DNA from: CAVREM01 sp963728825
GTDB lineage: Bacteria; Acidobacteriota; Vicinamibacteria; Vicinamibacterales; CAVVIG01
Assembly (NCBI GenBank): GCA_963728825.1
Contig: CAVSLA010000004.1
Location: 1,364,001-1,428,000 of the forward strand
Direction of reading: 5' to 3'
Length of the DNA stretch: 64,000 nt
Below are positions 36,940 to 45,930 of this stretch, piece after piece. The stretch's first letter is position 1. Each line of letters begins with the position of its first letter. The notes below the pieces were generated by a model that searched no databases, had not been told where the DNA came from, and saw nothing but the letters and a program-made list of their open reading frames with translations. The position numbers were made by a program, and so were the translations under genes.

Positions 36940-38064
36940 ATGAAACGAATGTTCCGAATCGGATCAGTAATCCTCCTTACGGCCGTTGTGGCCGTGGCCT
37001 GCGGCAAGAAGGCAGCGAGCCCTGTTTCACCCGACGCGGTCGAACAGGCGGGCGGCGATGCAACAGCTCCTGGTGGTCTGAAGGCCACTCCCCCGACACC
37101 GCAGTCCCCGACCAACGGCCAGAAGCCGACCGGTTCGCTAGTTCTCGTCGCCGGCCGGAGCACCATGCCGTATTCGCCGGTGCAGCTGGCGCTGTCATAC
37201 CAGTTCGAGATCCTGACGCCGGCGGGTGCGCGCGTCTACCTCTCGCCCCTCGTGGCGGGCGGCTCCGGGGCGACGGTGTCCCACACGCCCAACGCGCCGC
37301 TGAACGCCGATCAGACGTATCACTGGCGTGTGCGGGCGGTCTACGACAACGCCATGGGCCCCAACTCCGCGAACGCGACGTTCGTGGCGAGCCGGCCGGC
37401 GGCCTTTATCAACTCGACGACCCTCTGGGATCCGCTCGACAATCCCAACGATGGTTTCGCCGCGCGACGGATTGTGGGTCCGCACACCTGGATTCCCGGC
37501 GTCGGTCTTCGCCTGGATGATCCCAACAGTCACGTGTCCTATGAGCTGCCCAACGGCGGCCGCATCGAGGAAGGCGAGATCTCGGCGATTATCAGCAACA
37601 CGCCGCACAACACCGAATTCACCAAGACGAAGGTGCTTTCGATGACCGGTGGGTATACCGATGCGACGACCAACCACGCGCGGATGTCGCTCGAGAAGCG
37701 CGGCGAAGCACCGACCGGCGGCGTTGCCTGGCGGTTCCTCACGACCGATGGCGAGGGCGTGGACACGATTGGCGGCGAGCGCGACATTCGCAACTTCGAC
37801 TTCGACGATGGGCCGCATTTCTGGCAGGCGACCTGGCGCCACAATCACTTCAATGTGCTCATCCAGAAGGGGGGACCTGGCGGACCCGAGCTGTACAACT
37901 TCGGTAAGCACTACGATGGCTTCTACAACCCCGTGCCGCAGCACGTGATTTGGATCGGCTTCGGTCCGAACCGCAGCGGTCCCGACAGCTCGACGGTGCC
38001 TGGCATGATCGCCAGCAGACTGTGGGCATCCTGGGATCCACGTCCGGCCTACGCGAATCAGTGA
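36940..38064 (+). CDS. Fn3-like lipoprotein with C-terminal beta-sandwich-like domain, paralog B
   Basis: A 374-residue lipoprotein with lipobox VAVAC near residues 18-22, an Fn3-like domain (about 60-150, YHWRVRAVYDN), and a C-terminal domain with HFWQATWRHNHFNVLIQKGG, the same block as in paralog A. It probably binds polysaccharide, by fold guess only. The ATG at 36940 is preceded by GGAGAAGG. A CATAAT near 36876 could be the -10 box, giving a leader of about 55 bases. Confidence 0.7.
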   Translation: MKRMFRIGSVILLTAVVAVACGKKAASPVSPDAVEQAGGDATAPGGLKATPPTPQSPTNGQKPTGSLVLVAGRSTMPYSPVQLALSYQFEILTPAGARVYLSPLVAGGSGATVSHTPNAPLNADQTYHWRVRAVYDNAMGPNSANATFVASRPAAFINSTTLWDPLDNPNDGFAARRIVGPHTWIPGVGLRLDDPNSHVSYELPNGGRIEEGEISAIISNTPHNTEFTKTKVLSMTGGYTDATTNHARMSLEKRGEAPTGGVAWRFLTTDGEGVDTIGGERDIRNFDFDDGPHFWQATWRHNHFNVLIQKGGPGGPELYNFGKHYDGFYNPVPQHVIWIGFGPNRSGPDSSTVPGMIASRLWASWDPRPAYANQ

Positions 38065-38948
38065 TTGGCTTCCGCCGGGGCGGGTCGACTGCGACCCGCC
38101 CGGTCCTCTATTCCCCTGGTCTACTCGTCGTCGTCGCTCTGGCCGCCTGCAGTGGCGGCTCCACCGGACCTACGCCCAGTCCGCCGCCCCCCGTCAACGC
38201 GCCGCCGGTCGTGAGCTCGATTTCGGTGAGCGCGGGCGCGCCGCGCATTCCGTCGCAGTATGCGTCTCTGGGCGATACCGTCAACGTCACCGCGACGGTG
38301 ACGGATGCCGAAACGCCGGTATCGCAGCTGACTTACGAGTGGTCATCGAGCGTCGGCGGGACGTTCAGCGGAAATTCGGCAAGCGTCACTTGGACGGCGC
38401 CCGCGTCGGTTGCCGCTGCGACACCCTTCAATGCGACCCTGACGCTGACGGTCATCGAACGCTTCGGGACGAATCAAACCAATCGCGTGACGGCGACCTC
38501 GACCGTCGATCTGCACAATTCGCCCAAGGAAGTCGGCGATCTCGCCCGCCAGTTTCTGGAGGACTTCTCCAGGCAGGTGCCGCCCGAAGTCGTGATCCGC
38601 AACTTCAGCACGAGCTGTCCGGGCACCGCCAATGAGTACCAGGACGTGGTGAATCAGCAGAATGCGGTGACGGTGATCTCCTGGGACATCGACACACCGG
38701 TGACCGACGTACCCTTCGGCGGCACGTGTCCGTTCATCGGTCGCAACCCGGTCGGCGATGCGTGCTCGCGGATTCCCGTTCGATGGGTGTCACGCATCAA
38801 GAGCACCGGCCAGCTCTCCAATTCGAGCGGCATCGATCAGGTCACCGCCGTGCTCGAAAACGGGCGCTGGCGGCTGTGCGCCAGCGACTACAGCGAGCTG
38901 TCCTCGACCGGCGCGAGCCTGCTGAAATACTGGAGCCAGATCTTCTAG
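38061..38948 (+). CDS. Lipoprotein with Ig/PKD-like domain
   Basis: A 295-residue lipoprotein: signal peptide with lipobox ALAAC, Pro-rich linker, an Ig/PKD-like domain (about 50-150: TVTDAETPVSQLTYEWSSSV), and a C-terminal domain of about 130 residues with four cysteines (STSCPG, GTCPF, GDACS, LCASDY) that could pair. Start is GTG at 38061, overlapping the previous stop (GTGA), so it is coupled to paralog B. Function not recognised. Confidence 0.7.
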   Translation: MIGFRRGGSTATRPVLYSPGLLVVVALAACSGGSTGPTPSPPPPVNAPPVVSSISVSAGAPRIPSQYASLGDTVNVTATVTDAETPVSQLTYEWSSSVGGTFSGNSASVTWTAPASVAAATPFNATLTLTVIERFGTNQTNRVTATSTVDLHNSPKEVGDLARQFLEDFSRQVPPEVVIRNFSTSCPGTANEYQDVVNQQNAVTVISWDIDTPVTDVPFGGTCPFIGRNPVGDACSRIPVRWVSRIKSTGQLSNSSGIDQVTAVLENGRWRLCASDYSELSSTGASLLKYWSQIF

Positions 38949-38976
38949 CCCGATCGGTCAGCCAGCATCGGACGCC

Positions 38977-40032
38977 TCACGGCCGGGTGATTGTCGACGT
39001 GGGCGTGGGCTGAATTTCCAGTTTCTGTCGAATCACGTCGAAGAACGCCTTGGCAATGGCGGCGTACCCGGCGTCGGTCGGGTGGAGACCATCCTGGCCG
39101 ATGAGCGTATTGAGCTGCGGCTCGACGACCGCATAGAGATCGATGAGATCCAGGCCTTCCGCAGCCGCCATGCCGCGAATCAGGTTGTTCGCGGGGGTAA
39201 TCATGTCCTGCGGACCTCGCGGCGGAATGGCATACGCACGGCAGAAATTCGGACGCTGCGGCAGCAGCGTCCCGAGAAATACCCGGATTCCCCGGCCGCG
39301 TGCCTCGAGGCTCATCGCTCGAAGAGCCGCCACCAGGTTCGAGATCCCCTGATTGATCGGGATGTCGTAGAAGTCGAAGGCATGGAGGTCGTTGATGCCC
39401 TCCTGGAGCAGAACCACTTCGGGCTGATGTTCGTTCAACGCCCTCGTGAACCGCCGTCGCGTATCCGAATCGTTGGCCGCCTCTAGAGGCATCCCCAAAT
39501 TGATCACCACCGGCAATTGCGCGGTGTACCGATCGCGAAGTGAGGCTTGGAGCACGCTCGGGTACGAAGTGGCGGGAGGAACCGGATCGGCCCACGGCAG
39601 CAGGAGCTCGGCGGGCGTCCATCGCTCACTGACCGGGCCGCCGGGGCAGAAATGGCCCGAACCCCACGTGATGCTGTCGCCGAAGGCGAGAATTTTCGTC
39701 TTGTCCAACCGCGGCGGCGGCGACACGGTGACGTTGAAGCTGCAGCTCGCCCGCTGGCTGGTCGCCGTCGTGGAACAGGCCACTGACGTCGTGCCGACGG
39801 CGAACACCGACCCGCTCGCGGGAGTGCAGCTGGCAGCCGCCGGAGCGCCCGTGACGATCGGCTGCTGATACGTGACGGGCATGGAGTTCCCGTTGGGCGA
39901 AACGACGGTGATCGGCGCCGGACAGGTGATGCCAGGAGTCGGAGGGAGTGGATCGCTCCCGCAGCCGATCGCAGGGATCATCAGCCCGATGACACCGAGT
40001 GCGAAAAAGCGTGAAAGAAGGGGTCTCGGCAT
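38977..40032 (-). CDS. SGNH/GDSL hydrolase lipoprotein with HYR-like domain
   Basis: A 351-residue secreted protein: signal peptide with IPAIGC lipobox, a HYR-like domain (about 30-105), and an SGNH hydrolase domain with ILAFGDSITWGSG (block I Ser), LLQEGINDLHAF (block III) and DGLHPTDAGYAAIA (Asp/His block V). It probably removes acyl groups from a surface or external polymer. It is the last gene of a five-gene minus operon that starts at 45919. Confidence 0.85.
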   Translation of the reverse strand: MPRPLLSRFFALGVIGLMIPAIGCGSDPLPPTPGITCPAPITVVSPNGNSMPVTYQQPIVTGAPAAASCTPASGSVFAVGTTSVACSTTATSQRASCSFNVTVSPPPRLDKTKILAFGDSITWGSGHFCPGGPVSERWTPAELLLPWADPVPPATSYPSVLQASLRDRYTAQLPVVINLGMPLEAANDSDTRRRFTRALNEHQPEVVLLQEGINDLHAFDFYDIPINQGISNLVAALRAMSLEARGRGIRVFLGTLLPQRPNFCRAYAIPPRGPQDMITPANNLIRGMAAAEGLDLIDLYAVVEPQLNTLIGQDGLHPTDAGYAAIAKAFFDVIRQKLEIQPTPTSTITRP

Positions 40033-40042
40033 GTCGTTCGAG

Positions 40043-42691
40043 CTATTCAAGCCCGATCCGCACCTGGCAGCCGAGGCCGCGGTTGTCGGTCGATCCCGAA
40101 TCAACCTCCGACGGCCTGAAGAACGCTGACGCCTGGACCTCGAGCGGAAGCACACGTCGATTCTCCGGTACGACGAAGGAAACCGTCGACGTCTGACCTG
40201 CCGCCGTCTTCACAGTCTGGGGTTCGCCAAGAAGGGTCACCGTACAATCGGCCGCTGTCGGCCCCGAGAACAGCGTCAAGGTCAGGCGGCGCGCGCCGCC
40301 GGGGGCGACCAGCACGGCTGCCCTGCCGGTTCCACGAGTCCAGAACACCCCGCCCTCGGGATACGCGTGTTCGTTGAGGTACGCGACGTAGGCCCCGGGA
40401 TGCTCGGGAACTGATTCAATCGCCCGGACGGGAGCCGTTTCGCGCTCTCCAGGGGGCACGATCGCATCGGGCCGGAGCTCGACTTTCACAGCGTGACGAG
40501 CCGCCGATTGCGACGCGGCAATCGTCAGTCGGCGAACCCCGATCGGCAGCTGAAACGGGACAATCAGCGGGTTCTGCACACTACTGTCCTGACGCGCGAA
40601 CACCGCGCGGTCGGAAGCCGAAACGACGATTTCTCCGTCATGAGCGGCCCCTTCGGCAAACCAGACGCGCGCCTGGTAGCTGCCCGCCGGGAGGCTGAGG
40701 GGACCACTAATGATACGTTGGTTCGAATCAGTTGGCTCGCCGAGGTCGACGGTCGTCGTGCTCAGCGCGAAGACCTGGTCCTGGTTCAGGCGCTGCAGAG
40801 TTCGATAATCGAGCGGCCTCAACCGCTGGGGGTCGTAACGCCACAGGGTTTCCATGGCCCCCCGCCTGACCGTTTCATCCTGTCCGTCATCCGGGACCCG
40901 GACGGCAGCGACCGCGGCCGTCGACAGGAAAATCAGGGCGGCCGAGCTCGCGATCCACAGCGGCGATCGGTCGTCATCGCGGCGCTTCAGATACACAATT
41001 GCCGCAGCCGTCACTCCCGCTGCCAGGAGCCACGGCAGGAGCTGCACGAGCGGTCCCCGCCAGTTCTCCTGAGCGAAGGTCGGCAGCAGATGCGACAAGG
41101 GTGCCGGACCCTGCACGAGCTCGATGATCCGTCCCTTGCCGCGTGGGTCGCTGAACAGCAGCAGCCGTTCAGGGGCGATCAACCCGCCAAGCCCGATTCC
41201 GACGCTGACGATAACGGTCGTCCAGAACAGAGCTCGCCAGACCGGGTGCAGCCGCGCCGCCGCGAGAGCAACAGCAGGTGCGAGGCACGGGAGGATGGGC
41301 AGCAGAAACCGCGCCGGAGCGCTGTTGCCACCCCACCACATGTAGAGGCGCGTCGTGCTGCCGACATGGAGCGCCGTCGCGACGAGAGCGACCGCCCCGA
41401 GCCACCGCAGCTCGGGGCGGCGCAGCATCATCCAGAATCCGGCGACCGCGAACAGGTAGACCGGCGCATAGACCAGCAAGCCGAACTTCTGATCGAAGAG
41501 AATTCCCAGAAGGCCGCGCGGGATGTTGCGCACGAGCACGAACAGGCGGGTGTAGTCGCCGTACGGCGCCTCGGGATTGAGCGTGCCGTAGATGACGTAG
41601 AACGAGATCAGCCACGCTGCGACTGAAGCCACGGCCGGGGCGGCGAACGCGGTCATCGCGCGCGGACGGCGCCGGAGCTTCAGGATCAACATGCCCCCGA
41701 ACACGGCGAGGAAAATGACGAACTTGGTGTGGAGCCACGGCAAGACGCCCAGCAACGCACCTCGCATGAACCACCTGGCGGTGCCGTCCGAATCCTGCTG
41801 CCGCCATACCCAGGCGACTGCCCACGCGACGATGAGTGCCCCCGGAAGTTCGGGATAGATCAGCCACGCATGCGGCATGAACGGAACGGTGAGACACACC
41901 GCAATCCACGTCGCGACCGCGGCCCTGACGCCGGCGATGTCGGCTGCCAGGTCGAAGATGGCGAGTGAGGCAAGCGCGGCCAGAAGACAGAGAAGGACGA
42001 CTACCCCGCCGTACCCCGCGACTGCATACGCCGGCAGCATGACGACAGGAAGTCCCGGGGCGTGAATCGAGTAGATCTCTCCGTTCAGCCCTCGCTTCAT
42101 GTAGTCGGGACGGAGCGGAGGGCCTGCCCAGAACGCGACGTAGTCACGTTCGACATGATTGTTTTCGATCAGGAGATCGCCGTCGCTGAGCAGGCTGTGC
42201 GCGATGACGAGATAGTGCGGTTCGTCACCGCCCGGTCCGATTGCCCGGGCGTGCAGCGCGCCCAGGATGAGATAAAGAGCCAGGCTGGCGATGAACACCG
42301 CCCGCCTCGGCGATGGAACGACCCAAGGTTCGCTGTCTCGCTTGCTGGCGCTGCTCCAGACAATGCCGGCCACAGCCACCGCCGCCACAACCCAGCGAAG
42401 CGGTCCCGCCAGCACCAGCAACAGCGGGAACCGGTCCGGCAGCCACGGAAGAAAGGGCACGACCCAAAGCCACAGCAAAGCGAGCCAGGCATAGGCAACT
42501 CGCCCTCCCCTGCGCCGCAACAACAGCGCAGCCGCGACGAGACCGGCCGCCACCAACGCAATCAACCGGCCACGCGATGCGAACAACCCGAGGCGATGCG
42601 GACCATCCGCGGTCCACTCGACGATGTGCACCGATGCCGGGATGAGCCAGGCTGCAACCGCGACCGCCAGGATGCCGAGCAGGGCTTTCAT
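40043..42691 (-). CDS. Large GT-C-like membrane protein
   Basis: An 882-residue protein with about 14 membrane helices in the first 600 residues and a soluble beta-rich C-terminal part (about 650-880). The first large loop contains GPGGDEPHYLVIAHSLLSDGDL, an acidic pair followed by His-Tyr as in GT-C enzymes using polyprenyl-phosphate sugars. The C-terminal region with two similar blocks may bind carbohydrate. Start ATG at 42691 overlaps the previous stop (ATGA). It resembles in layout the frameshifted gene at 23253-25228. Confidence 0.72.
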   Translation of the reverse strand: MKALLGILAVAVAAWLIPASVHIVEWTADGPHRLGLFASRGRLIALVAAGLVAAALLLRRRGGRVAYAWLALLWLWVVPFLPWLPDRFPLLLVLAGPLRWVVAAVAVAGIVWSSASKRDSEPWVVPSPRRAVFIASLALYLILGALHARAIGPGGDEPHYLVIAHSLLSDGDLLIENNHVERDYVAFWAGPPLRPDYMKRGLNGEIYSIHAPGLPVVMLPAYAVAGYGGVVVLLCLLAALASLAIFDLAADIAGVRAAVATWIAVCLTVPFMPHAWLIYPELPGALIVAWAVAWVWRQQDSDGTARWFMRGALLGVLPWLHTKFVIFLAVFGGMLILKLRRRPRAMTAFAAPAVASVAAWLISFYVIYGTLNPEAPYGDYTRLFVLVRNIPRGLLGILFDQKFGLLVYAPVYLFAVAGFWMMLRRPELRWLGAVALVATALHVGSTTRLYMWWGGNSAPARFLLPILPCLAPAVALAAARLHPVWRALFWTTVIVSVGIGLGGLIAPERLLLFSDPRGKGRIIELVQGPAPLSHLLPTFAQENWRGPLVQLLPWLLAAGVTAAAIVYLKRRDDDRSPLWIASSAALIFLSTAAVAAVRVPDDGQDETVRRGAMETLWRYDPQRLRPLDYRTLQRLNQDQVFALSTTTVDLGEPTDSNQRIISGPLSLPAGSYQARVWFAEGAAHDGEIVVSASDRAVFARQDSSVQNPLIVPFQLPIGVRRLTIAASQSAARHAVKVELRPDAIVPPGERETAPVRAIESVPEHPGAYVAYLNEHAYPEGGVFWTRGTGRAAVLVAPGGARRLTLTLFSGPTAADCTVTLLGEPQTVKTAAGQTSTVSFVVPENRRVLPLEVQASAFFRPSEVDSGSTDNRGLGCQVRIGLE

Positions 42692-44352
42692 GGTTTGCGC
42701 AGGACGGCCACGTAATGCGCGGAGTAGACGCGGAGCGGAGACGATTCGAGCAGTCGCTCGACTGGCGACAGCAGCCGCACAATCGCCTGCGGCACAAAGT
42801 CCGGCAGGAACGTGAAGTACCGCAAATCCACCAGGGGCGCGTCAGTGTACATCGGCATCCGATTCGGCAGCAGCCATCGCTCGACGCCCTCGTCGATGCA
42901 GTTCATCGAGGGAAAGACATAGCCCATGTAGAAGCGGAAGAGGATGTTCCGGGTGTTGATCTCGTGGACGAACAGCAGGCCGCCGGGCCGGAGGACCCGC
43001 AGGAGCTCGGCGAATGCCCGCCGCTGCTCCTCTACCGACCGAAGATGGTGCAGCACGTTGATCGTGTAAATGAAATCGAACGAGGCGTTCGGCTCGCGAA
43101 TGTCCAGCACCGACCCGACGCCGACATGCGCGCCGGCGTTCCTGGCCGCCAGGGCCACCTGCCCCGCGGACGTATCGATGCCCTCGACGTCGAATCCCAG
43201 CTCACGCATCCGGCGCACGTACCACCCCTGGCCGCAGCCTGCGTCGAGCCCGCGCCGGGCGTCCGGAAGGTGCCGCTCGATCGCATCCTTCATGAGACTG
43301 GTCTTTTTCGCCAGCAACGCGTGGCGGCGCGCTTCGGGAATCTGCACGTCGTAGGCGTCGGCGATTTCGTCGAAATGTTCGCCGCCTCCTGCCGATACCG
43401 GCGTTCTGACGTGGACGAGCAGAAACACGACGCCGAGCATCGTCGCCACGCCAGCGGTCGCGAGCCGGATGCCGAACGCCGTCAGAGCTGCCTGAACACC
43501 CTGAAATCCGGACACTTCGAGCTCGTTCGCCAGGGCTGCGCCGGTCACGAGCATCCCACCGGGGGCGAACGCCAGACCTCCGGCGCTGGACGCGGTCGCG
43601 TAGCCGTAAACCGCCCGCGTGAGGCTGAAGTCGTAATTCCAGGCTGCCGCGACGTACCAGAAACCGATTCCCGGCAGCGACCAGGCGGCCACGCTGGCGA
43701 CGAGGGCTGCGAGCCACGCTTTGCCCTCCGCCAGACGCTGGGTGTCGGGTTCCCTGCCGTCATCGAACAGGCGGGCCGCCGGGCGCGCAATCCGTGCGGC
43801 CGCCGCGAGGCACGCTCGCCGCACCGGACCGATGAGGCTGACCGCCGCGATGATCAGGAGGCCGGCGCTCCACAGGTGCTGGCGTCCGATGACAAGCGCG
43901 AGCGTGCCGGTCATCAGGCCGAGCGCCATCAGGTCGAGAAATCGCTCCCACAGGTTGACGAGGACGGTCGTGGCAACCGGGACACCGCCGCGGCGTCGTT
44001 GCACGACGGCTCGGATGGCGATCTCCCCGAACAGGAAAGGGGCGAACAGCAGGCTCAGTCCGGAGAAATAGCCGATGTAGGCATCGCGAATCGGGATCCG
44101 GGTGTTGGCCCGGCGGAGGAGGAAGATCCACCGCAGACTGCGGAGCATCAGGCTGGCGATGGTCAGGATGGAGGCCACCGCAATCCGACCCCAGAACACG
44201 GCTGGCAGCGAGTCAATCGATCCACCAACCTGGCCGAAGACTAGCAGAGTGCCGAGGAGGCCCGTCAGCAGGACTCCGCCGGCGGATGCCAGCAGCAACA
44301 GCCATACGATGCGCTTCGGTCGGCCAGCGCGTCGCTTCGATGCGACCGTCAC
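42688..44352 (-). CDS. Fusion of UPF0104/AglD-type membrane protein with a methyltransferase
   Basis: A 554-residue protein. Residues 1-315 form the membrane part (about eight helices; GLSLLFAPFLFGEIAIRAVV in place of the usual GGD block). Residues about 320-550 form a class I methyltransferase (GLDAGCGQGWYVRRMRELGF, EGIDTSAGQVALA, FDFIYTINVLHHLRS, LRPGGLLFVHEIN). The fusion in one frame, with no stop or shift between, is clear. It suggests a membrane-bound enzyme that methylates a lipid-linked glycan. GTG start overlaps the GT2 stop (GTGA). Confidence 0.8.
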   Translation of the reverse strand: MTVASKRRAGRPKRIVWLLLLASAGGVLLTGLLGTLLVFGQVGGSIDSLPAVFWGRIAVASILTIASLMLRSLRWIFLLRRANTRIPIRDAYIGYFSGLSLLFAPFLFGEIAIRAVVQRRRGGVPVATTVLVNLWERFLDLMALGLMTGTLALVIGRQHLWSAGLLIIAAVSLIGPVRRACLAAAARIARPAARLFDDGREPDTQRLAEGKAWLAALVASVAAWSLPGIGFWYVAAAWNYDFSLTRAVYGYATASSAGGLAFAPGGMLVTGAALANELEVSGFQGVQAALTAFGIRLATAGVATMLGVVFLLVHVRTPVSAGGGEHFDEIADAYDVQIPEARRHALLAKKTSLMKDAIERHLPDARRGLDAGCGQGWYVRRMRELGFDVEGIDTSAGQVALAARNAGAHVGVGSVLDIREPNASFDFIYTINVLHHLRSVEEQRRAFAELLRVLRPGGLLFVHEINTRNILFRFYMGYVFPSMNCIDEGVERWLLPNRMPMYTDAPLVDLRYFTFLPDFVPQAIVRLLSPVERLLESSPLRVYSAHYVAVLRKP

Positions 44353-45308
44353 GATGTGGGAGCCGCTTCCAGGACCTCACGGATGACGTAGGTGGGCTTC
44401 TTCTGCGACTCGTGATAGGTGCGCGCCTGCATCTCCGCAAGCAGGCCGAGCGTGACGAGCTGCACCCCCGTGAAGATCAGCAGGATGCCGAGGAGCAGCA
44501 GCGGCCGGTCGGCGATGGCCTGACCCGGGCCGAAGAACTTGACGAATGTCAGCCACGCGCCGACCAGCACGCCAAGCAGCGCCATGCTGAAACCGATCAG
44601 CCCGAAAATCTGCAGGGGTCGCGTCGAGTAGCTGAGCAGGAACTTGACCGTGAGGAGATCGAGAATCACCCGGATCGTCCGCGAGATACCGTAGTTCGAC
44701 GATCCGTGCCGCCGCGAGCGGTGGTTGACCGCCACTTCGGTGATGGCGACGCCCTGCTCGCTGGCAATCGCCGGGATGAACCGGTGCATCTCGCCGTACA
44801 GCCGCAACGGCTTGACGACCTCCGCCCGGAACGCCTTGAGCGAACATCCGTAGTCATGCAGCCGCACGCCGGTCGCCCACGAGATCAGTCGATTGGCGAT
44901 CATCGACGGAACCGTGCGCGAGACGAAGGCGTCCTTGCGATTCTTCCGCCAGCCGCACACGATGTCGTAACCGCTCTCGAGCTTCTCGATGATCACCGGG
45001 ATGTCGCGCGGATCGTTTTGCAGATCTCCGTCCGAGGTGACGATGACTTTACCGCGCGCGTGCTCGAATCCGGCGGCGAACGCGGCGGTTTGCCCGAAGT
45101 TCCGGCGGAACCGGATCACCCGCAGGCGCGGGTCGATGGCCTGCAGCTTCGCCAGTACCGCAAAGCTGTCGTCGGTGCTGCCGTCGTCAATGGCGATGAT
45201 CTCGAAGGAGCGGCCCCAGCGATTCAGCGTGTCGGTGAGTTCGCGATGCAGTTCCACCAGCCCCGGAGCTTCGTTCCGGATCGGGAGGATAACGCTCAGT
45301 TCGACCAT
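44349..45308 (-). CDS. Family 2 glycosyltransferase (DPM/ArnC-like, two C-terminal helices)
   Basis: A 319-residue enzyme that likely makes a polyprenyl-phosphate sugar. GT-A domain: SVILPIRNEAPGLVELHREL, IDDGSTDDSFAVL, FGQTAAFAAGFEHARG, SDGDLQNDPRDIPVII (DxD-type), and QxxRW-like region replaced. Two membrane helices lie near residues 232-262 and 268-292. The product would feed the GT-C enzymes of the same region. It follows the VTT gene by 11 bp. Confidence 0.88.
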   Translation of the reverse strand: MVELSVILPIRNEAPGLVELHRELTDTLNRWGRSFEIIAIDDGSTDDSFAVLAKLQAIDPRLRVIRFRRNFGQTAAFAAGFEHARGKVIVTSDGDLQNDPRDIPVIIEKLESGYDIVCGWRKNRKDAFVSRTVPSMIANRLISWATGVRLHDYGCSLKAFRAEVVKPLRLYGEMHRFIPAIASEQGVAITEVAVNHRSRRHGSSNYGISRTIRVILDLLTVKFLLSYSTRPLQIFGLIGFSMALLGVLVGAWLTFVKFFGPGQAIADRPLLLLGILLIFTGVQLVTLGLLAEMQARTYHESQKKPTYVIREVLEAAPTS

Positions 45309-45319
45309 TCCCGGCTATT

Positions 45320-45919
45320 TTACCGGCCTTTTGCGGCGTCTGCTCTGTTGGTGACCACGTAGATCGCGAACCCGGCCAGCAGGGCGACTCCGAGCACCAG
45401 GGCGACCGTCCGGCTGTGGGCGTGGAGAAAGGCCATCGTCTGGTCGCCGTAGAGCAGCGCGAGCAGCGCTTCGCCGAAGTAGCGTATGCCCCGGCCGATG
45501 CCGACCGCGGTGATGAAGCGGGTCGGTGGAATGCGCGCGATCCCCGACAACAGCACGAACATCTTGAACGGCATCGGCGGCGGCAGGAGAGACGGGATGA
45601 TGATGGCCAGCACGCCGTACTTCTGGATGAAGGCCATGGCGCGATTGCTGCGTTCCACGCTGAAGCGCTTCTGCAGGAACGCTTCACCGCCTTTCCGGCC
45701 GATGGTGTAGAGCACGAGCGATCCGACAATCGATCCGGCAGTCGCGGCGCCGGCGTACCAGGCCAGCCGCGACTTGTGCCGCGAGACCATCAGCACGACG
45801 AGGATGTCGTTGATTTCGGGAAGCGTCAGGAAGGACGAATCCAGGATGGCGACGACGAACAGGCCCGGCGCGCCCAGCGCGAGCGCGAACCCCTGCGCCC
45901 ATTCGACGATTCTCCCCAT
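45320..45919 (-). CDS. VTT/DedA-family membrane protein
   Basis: A 199-residue protein with about five membrane segments. SSFLTLPEINDILVVLM and GSLVLYTIGRKGGEAFLQKR, then LLPPPMPFKMFVLLSG, fit the SNARE-associated/VTT (DedA, YqaA) family. Members move or scramble lipids, including undecaprenyl phosphate in some bacteria; that would suit a glycan operon. First gene of the five-gene minus operon. Its start codon lies 11 bp from the divergent GTG at 45931. Confidence 0.8.
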   Translation of the reverse strand: MGRIVEWAQGFALALGAPGLFVVAILDSSFLTLPEINDILVVLMVSRHKSRLAWYAGAATAGSIVGSLVLYTIGRKGGEAFLQKRFSVERSNRAMAFIQKYGVLAIIIPSLLPPPMPFKMFVLLSGIARIPPTRFITAVGIGRGIRYFGEALLALLYGDQTMAFLHAHSRTVALVLGVALLAGFAIYVVTNRADAAKGR

Positions 45920-45930
45920 AGAATAAACAC

